DNA of 64,000 bases from a bacterium (GTDB taxonomy: Bacteria; Hydrothermota; UBA3073; JACQXS01; JAQTXJ01): positions 470,775 to 534,774 of the forward strand of contig JAQUPX010000001.1 in NCBI GenBank assembly GCA_028716385.1. Reading direction: 5' to 3'. The first letter of the stretch is position 1. Every line of letters begins with the position of its first letter. Under the pieces are notes generated by a model, which was given only the letters and a program-made list of their open reading frames with translations, had not been told where the DNA came from and searched no databases. The position numbers were made by a program, and so were the translations under genes. This document shows, piece by piece, positions 17,762-24,964 of the stretch.

Positions 17762-19138
17762 ATGAAAAATTTACTTAGAGAAATTCCCGGTATTGATAAA
17801 ATGGTTAAAAATGCCTGTTTTAAAAAATACCCGGATAAATTGGTTATCCAGACTCTGCGTTCTACTACAAATAAAATACGGGAAAATATAATAAATCAAA
17901 CGATGAAAAACGATGTAGATATAGAGAAAGTTATAACCAAAGAAACTCTTGTCGAATTGGAAAAAGTTAAATCCAATAATTTGAGAAAAGTTATTAATGC
18001 TACAGGTGTTATCTTAAATACTAATCTCGGTAGATCTCCGGTTCAGGTTTCGGTTTTAAAAAATCTTATTGAAACAGCCGGAGGATATTCTAATCTGGAA
18101 TTTGATATTGAAACAGGAGAGAGGGGAGATAGACATTCTTCCATAGAAAAACTTTTAAAAGATATTACGGGCGCAGAAGATGCAATTGTAGTAAATAATA
18201 ATGCCGCCGCGGTCCTTCTAATCCTTGATACTTTTGCAAAACATAAAGAAGTTATCGTTTCAAGAGGAGAATTAATAGAAATAGGCGGCTCTTTCAGATT
18301 GCCCGATATATTGAAAAAAAGCGATTGCAAACTTGTAGAAGTTGGCACAACAAACCGAACTTACATTGAAGACTTTGAAAATAAAATCACAAAAAAAACC
18401 GCGCTGCTTTTTAAAGCACATACTTCTAATTACAAAATATTAGGCTTTGCCCATAATCCTTCATTGAAAGAACTCGTAACGCTTGGAAATAAAAATAATG
18501 TCATAGTTGTCGAAGATGTCGGAAGCGGGTTGTTTGTCGATTTTACTAAATTTGATTTACCATACGAACCAACCGTTCAGGAAATAATAAATACGGGCGT
18601 GGATATTGTTAGTTTTAGCGGAGATAAATTATTGGGTGGTTCGCAATGCGGGGTTATTGTCGGCAAAAAGATTTATGTAGAAAAACTCAAAAAGAATCCG
18701 CTGTTTAGGGCATTAAGAGTGGGGAAACTTACTCTCTCCTGTCTGGAATCTATTTTAAGAACTTATTTGTATGACGAAGACCCTGTTTCTAAAATTCCTA
18801 TTTTGTCTATGATTAAAGAACCGGTAAGTTCCTTAAAGTTACGCGCAAAAAAATTGTATAACGGATTATTAAAAACGCTGGATAAAAAATATCAACTTAA
18901 AATAGAAAATTCCGAATCCGAAATAGGCGGAGGCGCTTACCCCGGCGTGAAAATACCAAGCATTGCCATAACCATAACCTCAACAAAAGAATCCCCTAAC
19001 TCTATAAGTAAAAATTTAAGAAAATGCGAACCATCTATTATTTCACGAATAACGGATAATAAAGTCTGGCTGGACTTGAGAACAATCTTTGAAGAAGATA
19101 TTAATTTAATTCTCAGGGAAACAAAAACAAAACTTTAG
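17762..19138 (+). CDS. selA: L-seryl-tRNA(Sec) selenium transferase
   Basis: 458 residues from the ATG at 17762; the ORF-track start at 17687 adds an unsupported extension from repeat DNA. N-terminal LLREIPGIDKM, NATGVILNTNLGRSP, YSNLEFDIETGERG, and the PLP lysine region SFSGDKLLGGSQCGVIVGKK are all typical of SelA. The enzyme converts Ser-tRNA(Sec) to Sec-tRNA(Sec) using selenophosphate. No clear Shine-Dalgarno; a TTGACA-type promoter 33 bases upstream suggests a near-leaderless transcript. selB follows after a 321-base gap holding a gene relic, and tRNA-Sec is 4 kb downstream. Confidence 0.96.
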   Translation: MKNLLREIPGIDKMVKNACFKKYPDKLVIQTLRSTTNKIRENIINQTMKNDVDIEKVITKETLVELEKVKSNNLRKVINATGVILNTNLGRSPVQVSVLKNLIETAGGYSNLEFDIETGERGDRHSSIEKLLKDITGAEDAIVVNNNAAAVLLILDTFAKHKEVIVSRGELIEIGGSFRLPDILKKSDCKLVEVGTTNRTYIEDFENKITKKTALLFKAHTSNYKILGFAHNPSLKELVTLGNKNNVIVVEDVGSGLFVDFTKFDLPYEPTVQEIINTGVDIVSFSGDKLLGGSQCGVIVGKKIYVEKLKKNPLFRALRVGKLTLSCLESILRTYLYDEDPVSKIPILSMIKEPVSSLKLRAKKLYNGLLKTLDKKYQLKIENSESEIGGGAYPGVKIPSIAITITSTKESPNSISKNLRKCEPSIISRITDNKVWLDLRTIFEEDINLILRETKTKL

Positions 19139-19168
19139 AACGCAGATTACGCAGATGATTGCAGATAA
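19139..19168. repeat. CGCAGAT repeat, left flank of the relic
   Basis: aacgcagattacgcagatga and a further gcagata directly follow the selA stop. The right counterpart at 19350-19372 (aatctgcgtttatctgcgtcc) is its approximate reverse complement, so the two bracket the GxxExxY-like relic as inverted repeats. Confidence 0.6.
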
Positions 19169-19172
19169 ATAG

Positions 19173-19340
19173 GAAAAAGAATTTAAACATAAAGAATTAA
19201 CTGCGAAGATCATTGAAGTTTTTTATCGGGTTTATAACAAATTGGGGTATTGGTTTTTGAAATAGGGCTTTTATTTAATTTTGGTACTAAATCGGAAAGC
19301 AAAAGGAAAGCATTTGATAATCGCAGAAAAAAGATTTTAA
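19173..19340 (+). pseudogene. Relic of a GxxExxY-like gene
   Basis: One frame reads KELTAKIIEVFYRVYNKLG, close to the N-terminus of GxxExxY proteins (L-T-x-K-I-I-x-x-x-x-x-V-x-x-x-L-G), then hits a stop at 19263 where the G-x-x-E-x-x-Y motif should be. Downstream in the same frame GFYLILVLNRKAKGKHLII is degraded. No intact start exists. It lies between inverted CGCAGAT repeats, between selA and selB. Identification rests on one short motif. Confidence 0.5.
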
Positions 19341-19349
19341 AAATCTTAA

Positions 19350-19372
19350 TAATCTGCGTTTATCTGCGTCCA
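19350..19372. repeat. CGCAGAT repeat, right flank of the relic
   Basis: aatctgcgtttatctgcgtcc, inverted relative to 19139-19168. Matching fragments occur at 4690-4710 and 42951-42971 (aatctgcgaaaatctgcgtcc). Confidence 0.6.
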
Positions 19373-19459
19373 AAAGATAGTTTAAATGTGTCTTTTCTGA
19401 ATAAAAGTAGAAAATTAATGGGGTTATAGAGTCTAAATAGAAGATAAAACAACAAAAAA

Positions 19460-21265
19460 ATGGCTTTAGTTATCGGAACTGCAGGACACGTTGACCACGG
19501 TAAAACAGAACTTATAAAAGCTCTTACCGGTATTGATACTGATAGACTCCCCGAAGAAAAAGACAGGGGTATGACTATCGTTCTGGGCTTCGCCTTTCTG
19601 GACTTACCAATCTCCGGCAGGGTTGGAATCGTTGACGTCCCGGGACACGAAAAATTCCTGAAAAATATGATTACCGGCGTCTATGGAATAGATGTCGCTT
19701 TGCTTGTCGTGTCCGCGGATGAAGGAGTTATGCCACAAACCGAAGAACATTTCCAAATCCTGAGTATTGCAGAAATTAAAAAAATAATAGTAGTTTTAAC
19801 TAAAGTTGACATAACAAGCGAAAATAGAATAGAAGATACTATCTTTGAAGTTCAAACTTTATTTGAAAATACCATTTACGAAAATAGCGAAATAATTAAA
19901 GTCTCTTCTAAAACAGGACAGGGTCTAGATGAGCTAAAACAATTACTGGATAAAACTATCTCTGCTATGCCCCCAAAAGACGTTACCGGAATTCCTGTTT
20001 TGCCCGTTGACAGAATATTTACGCTTAAAGGCGTAGGTGCGGTTGCTACCGGAACTTTGATTAACGGAACATTAAGACTTGGGGATAAGATTTCTATCTA
20101 TCCGCGAAACTTAGTGTCAAAAGTAAAACAAATACAGGTTCACAATGATTTAAAAAATGAAGTTGATACAGGACATAGAGTAGGTTTAAATCCTGCTAAC
20201 ATAAAAACGGAAGACATTAACATAGGAGATATAATATCGTACGAGAATGCTTTCCTGCCTACAAAAATAATTGACGTAAAAATACAACCAAAGTCAAAAA
20301 TAGTTCTAAAAGAATGGATGCGGGTAAAAGTTCATATTCTTACGGATGAAATTCTGGGTAGAGTGGCTTTGCTCGGGGACGGTAAATATTGCCAGATACT
20401 ACTGGAAAGAGAAACCGTAACATGGTTTAAAAATAAAGTTATAATAAGAAATTATTCTCCCGAGTACTTGATAGGCGGGGGAATGGTTCTAAATCCTGTT
20501 CCGGTCAGACACAAAAGAAAAGACAGTGATGTCGTAAAACTGCTTGAAATCAGGGAAAACCATAATATGAAAGAAATCATACTGGAAGAAATAAAAAACA
20601 AAAACTGGAAATTGGAAGACCTGAAAAAAACTTTGTTTTCCCCGAATAACGAATTTGATAAAACATTACAGGCAATGTTAAACTCAGGGGAAGTTAAACT
20701 AATTTCAAAATATTTAACGGACGAATCAACTTTTGCGAAAATTAAAAATGAAATCATACAGGAATTAGAAAGTTTTTACAAGTCGAGTGCCGCTATAAAA
20801 CTCGGTATCTTAAAAGACGAATTAAGAAAAAAACTACGTCTGGAAGCGGAATTTTTTGATGCGCTTATTTATGAATTGCCTGAAATTGAAATCGTAAAAG
20901 ATAAGCTCAGACTTAAAACATGGAAGATGGCATTGAACGAAACACAGTTAAAAGAATTGGAAAGAGTGGAACAACTATCACGCTCGGGACCTTGTTCTTT
21001 GGCAGAATTTGACAGGGAAACAATAAATATATTATTGCAGGAAAAGAAGATAGTAAACGTAAAAAATGATTTTTTTATTCACATGGATATTTTTGAAGGA
21101 TGGAAACAAATTCTAAAAAATCATATAGAAACAAATAAGTCAATGGTTATCGCGGATATAAAAAAACTTTTTGGACTTTCGCGAAAACATACAGTTGCCA
21201 TAGCAGAATATTTGGACGAAATCAAATTTACAAAACGAACCGGTGACGTAAGAGTATTGTATTGA
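19460..21265 (+). CDS. selB: Selenocysteine-specific elongation factor
   Basis: 601 residues. The GTPase domain has [29 protein letters not shown] and SSKTG; EF-Tu-like domains follow ([19 protein letters not shown]), then a C-terminal tail of winged-helix modules (about 370-601) that binds the SECIS hairpin in the mRNA. It delivers Sec-tRNA(Sec) at UGA codons that carry such a hairpin. The start has no clear Shine-Dalgarno. The presence of the SECIS-binding tail supports the SECIS candidate at 24005-24026. Confidence 0.96.
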   Translation: MALVIGTAGHVDHGKTELIKALTGIDTDRLPEEKDRGMTIVLGFAFLDLPISGRVGIVDVPGHEKFLKNMITGVYGIDVALLVVSADEGVMPQTEEHFQILSIAEIKKIIVVLTKVDITSENRIEDTIFEVQTLFENTIYENSEIIKVSSKTGQGLDELKQLLDKTISAMPPKDVTGIPVLPVDRIFTLKGVGAVATGTLINGTLRLGDKISIYPRNLVSKVKQIQVHNDLKNEVDTGHRVGLNPANIKTEDINIGDIISYENAFLPTKIIDVKIQPKSKIVLKEWMRVKVHILTDEILGRVALLGDGKYCQILLERETVTWFKNKVIIRNYSPEYLIGGGMVLNPVPVRHKRKDSDVVKLLEIRENHNMKEIILEEIKNKNWKLEDLKKTLFSPNNEFDKTLQAMLNSGEVKLISKYLTDESTFAKIKNEIIQELESFYKSSAAIKLGILKDELRKKLRLEAEFFDALIYELPEIEIVKDKLRLKTWKMALNETQLKELERVEQLSRSGPCSLAEFDRETINILLQEKKIVNVKNDFFIHMDIFEGWKQILKNHIETNKSMVIADIKKLFGLSRKHTVAIAEYLDEIKFTKRTGDVRVLY

Positions 21266-21276
21266 TAGTAACGTAG

Positions 21277-21359
21277 GGGACAGGCATGCCTGTCCCGGAT
21301 GGTAGGTCAGACATTTGGGACATCCCGTCCGCCTCAGGCGGAGCGGCGACTTGTCTGAC
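21277..21359. repeat. Composite palindromic repeat
   Basis: The perfect 20-base palindrome GGGACAGGCATGCCTGTCCC at 21277-21296 is followed by an outer inverted repeat GTCAGACA (21306-21313) / TGTCTGAC (21352-21359) enclosing TCCGCCTCAGGCGGA at 21328-21342. The ORF-track extension of the next gene through this DNA (MPVPDGRSDIWD...) is therefore unlikely to be translated. Confidence 0.75.
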
Positions 21360-21366
21360 AAAAGAT

Positions 21367-21921
21367 ATGAACCATATCAAAAAACATTCTTTGGTTATTG
21401 TTTTAATGATAATTATTTTAATACTTGACCAGATTACCAAATCACTTGCTCAAACTAATTTAACCCCTAACAAGATTGTTTGGTTATTAAAAGGTATAAT
21501 AGGCTTGAATTATCGCACAAACTATGGGTTGAATTTTGGATTGGGCAGCAATTGGAGATTTATTTATCCCATTAAGATATCTGGACTGACCATTCTTTTG
21601 TTCATTCCCTTTGCTTATTATATCAAACTTTTCCCGTATCTAACTAATCTCCTGAAGGCGTTTTTTGCTTTCTTTATGGCATCACATCTTGGGGACTTAT
21701 TAGAATTGTTTCTCACAGGAGGTTATAGAAGAGATTGGTTGCAATTATTCCAGCCTATAACAACTAACTTAACCGATATTTATCTTTTCGTTTCTTTTGC
21801 CCTTCTTTTAGTCGGATTAATAAAACACCCAAACATAGGATGGGAAAAAACGAAGAAACATTTATCGCGCCTTTCAATGAAAGATGCTTTCTCTCCATTC
21901 AGGAATGATAAAAAGACGTAA
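21367..21921 (+). CDS. Divergent signal peptidase II (LspA)-like membrane protein
   Basis: 184 residues from the ATG at 21367, chosen because the ORF upstream of it is repeat DNA. Four hydrophobic segments and the LspA landmarks LDQITKSLA, RTNYGLNFGLG, HLGDLLELFLTGG and NLTDIYLF are in the right order. In LspA the third landmark is G-N-x-x-D-R with a catalytic Asp; here it reads GDLLEL, so the first catalytic Asp is replaced or displaced, while the second (NLTD) is kept. It may be a remote paralogue with another role. Located between selB and DUF6483. Confidence 0.6.
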   Translation: MNHIKKHSLVIVLMIIILILDQITKSLAQTNLTPNKIVWLLKGIIGLNYRTNYGLNFGLGSNWRFIYPIKISGLTILLFIPFAYYIKLFPYLTNLLKAFFAFFMASHLGDLLELFLTGGYRRDWLQLFQPITTNLTDIYLFVSFALLLVGLIKHPNIGWEKTKKHLSRLSMKDAFSPFRNDKKT

Positions 21922-21946
21922 CAAAAGTTACCAATATAATTAAATT

Positions 21947-22459
21947 ATGATTAAAGAAGATTACATATTGAGAATGATAGAGCGTTTATCAGTCGCAATC
22001 GCCAGAGTTCTAAAATTAAAAGAAGTACATCAGTATCAAGAGGCTTTAGTCATAATTGACGAGACATTTCAACAATTATTCGGGTTGCATTCCAAAACAA
22101 TTAATTCTTTGCCTGCCGAATCCATAATAGAATTGTTGCAATTGAATACTCCGGAAGAAGCGCAAAAATGTTTTTGGATTGCATCCCTTATTAAGGAAGA
22201 GGCTGATATTTATGAATCTCAAAAAGATTTTCAAATTAGCGAGTCTAAATATTTGGATTCTTTGGAGCTGTACTTAAAAGGCATTGCTTGTGGAAATGAT
22301 GCAATTATTTCTGATTACGTGCCTAAAATTAAAGAAGTTGCCGATAAGGTTAAGAAATATACGCTTTCGGATAAAGACAGGGACAGGCTTTTAGGGTATT
22401 ATTCGGAAATTGAAAATTACCCTGAAGTTAAAGATTTGCTTTTGAGTTTGCTGAATTAG
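21947..22459 (+). CDS. DUF6483-like helical protein
   Basis: 170 residues, all alpha by composition. The start, MIKEDYILRMIERLSVAIARVLKLK, resembles DUF6483, small bacterial proteins of unknown function. The middle (ADIYESQKDFQISESKYLDSLELYLKGI) looks like a tetratricopeptide helix pair. It follows the LspA-like gene by 25 bases on the same strand and may be co-transcribed. No Shine-Dalgarno visible. Confidence 0.65.
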   Translation: MIKEDYILRMIERLSVAIARVLKLKEVHQYQEALVIIDETFQQLFGLHSKTINSLPAESIIELLQLNTPEEAQKCFWIASLIKEEADIYESQKDFQISESKYLDSLELYLKGIACGNDAIISDYVPKIKEVADKVKKYTLSDKDRDRLLGYYSEIENYPEVKDLLLSLLN

Positions 22460-22538
22460 TCTTGAGAAAGGAATTGCTTATAACACTAACTTGCACTCCA
22501 AAATATCCATTTATGCCTTTTGTTGGTAGAATATTTTT

Positions 22539-23006
22539 TTATTTCTTTTTTTCTTTTTCTAAGTCGTCTAATATTTTTAAAATGAGTTCGTTTTGGTTTT
22601 CCAAATGCATAAGAATGGTTTCTATTTCTCTTTCTGCTTTAGTATTTACTTCGAAGTCTGCTTCTGCTCTTTTGTTGGCATGACGGCCTTGAAGATTTTG
22701 TCCTACCATAATTAAAGGCATTAGACAAATCTGAATCATATTGGAAATAAAAAGCCATAAGACAAAAGCCGGGAATGGGTCAAATCTTAAGCTTTTAGGT
22801 CCGATAGTATTCCAGCTTAACCAAATCAATGTCCAGCAGAAAATAATAAGGAAAAATCCCATTGTTCCAACACGGTTGGTAATCCAGATGGCAAATTTTT
22901 CAAGACGACTAAGTTTTTCCTTGTGTTCAATATTGACATTCCGTACCGGCGGTCTAAGGTTTTTTAACTCTTGTAGAGTTAACGGACGATGTAAATTTTC
23001 GTTCAT
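22539..23006 (-). CDS. DUF1003 membrane protein
   Basis: 155 residues. A charged N-terminus, two close transmembrane helices (GTMGFFLIIFCWTLIWLSW and AFVLWLFISNMIQICLMPLIMV), the family hallmark FDPFPAFVLWL and MVGQNLQGRHANKRAEADFEVN, then a coiled-coil tail. DUF1003 proteins are inner-membrane proteins of unknown function. Convergent with the DUF6483 gene. Confidence 0.88.
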   Translation of the reverse strand: MNENLHRPLTLQELKNLRPPVRNVNIEHKEKLSRLEKFAIWITNRVGTMGFFLIIFCWTLIWLSWNTIGPKSLRFDPFPAFVLWLFISNMIQICLMPLIMVGQNLQGRHANKRAEADFEVNTKAEREIETILMHLENQNELILKILDDLEKEKKK

Positions 23007-23118
23007 ATATTTATTTGTATTGTAAAATAGTGATAAGAAAAGTCAATATTTTTCATGAAATTAGGAGAATAAGAAAAATAACTTTACAAAACCAACAGAC
23101 GATGTAAAAGTATTGCGT

Positions 23119-23213
23119 GGAGGTGGATAGGGGCTGGTGTCTCTACTGGACTTCAAATCCAGCTTTCCTGACTGCGTCAGGTAGGTAGGTTCGATTCCTA
23201 CACACCTCCGCCA
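23119..23213 (+). tRNA. selC: tRNA-Sec (UCA anticodon)
   Basis: Acceptor GGAGGTG (23119-23125) pairs with CACCTCC (23203-23209), followed by the G discriminator and encoded CCA. The D arm has a long six-pair stem (AGGGGC / GTCTCT) with a TGGT loop. The anticodon stem CTGGA / TCCAG carries loop CTTCAAA with anticodon TCA. A long variable arm has stem CCTGAC / GTCAGG. The T arm is GTAGG-TTCGATT-CCTAC. These are diagnostic of bacterial tRNA-Sec. The eighth acceptor pair is a G-A mismatch. The 66-aa ORF 23061-23261 on the other strand is spurious. Confidence 0.97.
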
Positions 23214-23272
23214 AAAAATAGCCCAACCCAGTGTCCGTCTCAGTCGGATTGCAAAGCCCAACTAATAAAAAA

Positions 23273-23293
23273 GGGCGAGTTATAAACTCGCCC
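23273..23293 (-). terminator. Terminator of the selenoprotein gene
   Basis: Nine-pair stem GGGCGAGTT / AACTCGCCC with a three-base loop. On the minus strand it is followed by TTTTTT, 26 bases after the stop of the selenoprotein gene. Confidence 0.88.
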
Positions 23294-23318
23294 CTACAAA
23301 GTATTTTTCTTCAATCTT

Positions 23319-24176
23319 TTACAAAACAATCATCGTTTTTGTAATAGTTTTGCTTCCGGCTGTTAACCTGTAAAAATAGATTCCTGAACTTACAGACATA
23401 TTATTCATATCCTTTTTATCCCATATAATTTCCTTAGCACCCGTAGATTGTATCTCGTTCAAAAGTGTTTTAACGAGCCTGCCGGAAGTATTATATACTT
23501 GCAATTTTACTTTTGTCTCTGCGGGTAATGTATAAGAAATATTCGTATTTTTAATTACAGGATTCGGATAATTCTGGTTTAATGCCAATGTCGGATTTGA
23601 AGATGTTTCTTCAACTCCCGTATAATCAACTATCGCTCTTATCATAAAATCGCCTGCCTGTGTTGGCGGAGCTTGCCAACCACTGCCCGATTCTACGCCC
23701 AATGCTTTTACCTTCCCGGGATAGTCTAAACTATTATCCGTTACCAGTGCTACACTATCCGTAGGTGTTATTACCTCAGGCAAATAAATAGCTAACCAAA
23801 AATCGGAGGTGTAATCTACGGGAGTACTAAAGTCAACTCTGTCCCAGGCTCTTACTGATGGAGTATAAGTCGTGCTTGTTCTTGTTGCTCCGGGGCAATC
23901 GGAAGAGTCGTCTTTTACATAGGCAGAACATTTTTGGTTATGAGCATTTACAAAAACACGGGAAAAAACTTTTAATCCTTTTACTCTGCAAACACCTTTT
24001 TGTGTGGGAGTGAACCTCACTGCCCAGAATCCGGGCTTATGTCAGGTAGGACAATATACAACGGCGTACGTTGGAGTGTTATTATCATAAACAATTTCTT
24101 CCTCAGCGAAAACAGAAGAAATTCCTAAAACAGAAGAAACTGCTAAAAAAAGAAACGGCAAAATAAGTTTTTTCAT
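23319..24176 (-). CDS. Candidate exported selenoprotein with CxxU and T9SS domain
   Basis: The ORF track gives only 23319-24020, starting at GTG. In the same frame, DNA is open to an ATG at 24176 except for one UGA (24044-24042). With Sec at UGA the protein has 285 residues: a signal peptide (MKKLILPFLFLAVSS...VFA, cleavage about residue 24), then IVYDNNTP, Cys42-Pro-Thr-Sec45, GFWAVRFTP and a beta-sandwich-like body with further cysteines, ending in a T9SS domain (NYPNPVIKNTNISYTL, GIYFYRL). A strong RBS (gggggaag) precedes the ATG; the GTG has none. A SECIS-like hairpin starts 16 bases after the UGA. It may be a redox protein at the cell surface; that role is inference. The alternative is a nonsense mutation or sequencing error. 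Confidence 0.8.
24005..24026 (-). promoter_or_regulatory. Putative bacterial SECIS element
   Basis: Read on the minus strand after the UGA: UGGG, one bulged C, AGUGA, loop GGU, UCACU, CCCA. This gives nine pairs with a single bulge. The apical loop begins with G and starts 26 bases after the UGA, within the range known for bacterial SECIS elements (about 16-37 bases, G in the first two loop positions). An alternative hairpin GCCCGG-AUU-CUGGGC (24024-24036 region) overlaps its 5' arm and excludes it. Confidence 0.72.
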
Positions 24177-24238
24177 ACTTCCCCCTTTATTTTATTATAT
24201 AAGATATGAATTAATTATCATTACTTGTCAATAATTTT

Positions 24239-24928
24239 TTAACCTGGCTGTTTGTTTCCTTCTATAACCACCACAAATTCCCCTTTTGGAGTTTTAGAAG
24301 AGTAGTAATCTATTACCTCGGAAGCATTCCCCCTGATAACGGACTCGAATTTTTTGGTCAACTCGTGCGCGACTGCTATTTTTCTTTCTCCAAATATTTC
24401 TTTACAGTCCTTTAACATTTCTAGCAATCTATGTGGCGACTCAAAAAATATAATCGTCCGTTGTTCATTGATTAGAGTTTGTAATTTGTGTTGGCGCTTC
24501 AACTTTGTATTCGGCAAAAATCCTTCAAAAACAAAATTATGTGTAGGCATACCCGATATAATAAGAGCGGAAATCGCTGCGCTCGGTCCCGGGATGGAAG
24601 ATACCTTGAATCCTGCTTCTATTGCTGCCCTTACAAGATAAAACCCGGGGTCGGAAATACTGGGCGTTCCTGAATCAGATACCATTGCAAATTTCTTGCC
24701 TAGTTTCATTTCGGAAATAATTTGAGCGGTGCGCATCTCTCTATTGTGGTCATGGAAAATTATAAGTTGTTTCTTTATTCCGTAATGGTGTAATAATAAT
24801 CCCGTGCGACGACTGTCTTCGGCAATGACGAAATCTACTTCCTTAAATATGTTTATGGCGCGAAAAGTAATGTCCTCAAGATTACCTATCGGTGTAGCTA
24901 CAAGATATAAATTCGCTTCAAGTTCCAT
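24239..24928 (-). CDS. rsmI: 16S rRNA (cytidine-1402 2'-O)-methyltransferase
   Basis: 229 residues of the tetrapyrrole-methylase fold. LYLVATPIGNLEDITFRAI, EDSRRTGLLLHHYGI, SDSGTPSISDPG and IPGPSAAISALIISGMP are the hallmark motifs of RsmI, which methylates C1402 in the ribosomal decoding centre. It is slightly shorter than some members, lacking the extended C-terminal domain. Upstream of the selenoprotein gene on the same strand, but that gene has its own leader. Confidence 0.95.
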   Translation of the reverse strand: MELEANLYLVATPIGNLEDITFRAINIFKEVDFVIAEDSRRTGLLLHHYGIKKQLIIFHDHNREMRTAQIISEMKLGKKFAMVSDSGTPSISDPGFYLVRAAIEAGFKVSSIPGPSAAISALIISGMPTHNFVFEGFLPNTKLKRQHKLQTLINEQRTIIFFESPHRLLEMLKDCKEIFGERKIAVAHELTKKFESVIRGNASEVIDYYSSKTPKGEFVVVIEGNKQPG

Positions 24929-24964
24929 AATACTATTCTCCCTTACTCTTATATAATAAAAAGT

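Noticed and set aside
21286-21366. N-terminal extension of the LspA-like ORF
   Set aside because: The 27 residues are coded by palindromic repeat DNA; LspA homology starts at MNHIKKHS.
23061-23261. 66-aa minus-strand ORF
   Set aside because: It lies across tRNA-Sec; the translation is the well-known artefact of reading a tRNA gene.
23319-24020. Short version of the selenoprotein gene starting at GTG
   Set aside because: No RBS before the GTG, no signal peptide for a T9SS protein, and the GTG lies inside the SECIS stem. The upstream ATG has both signals.
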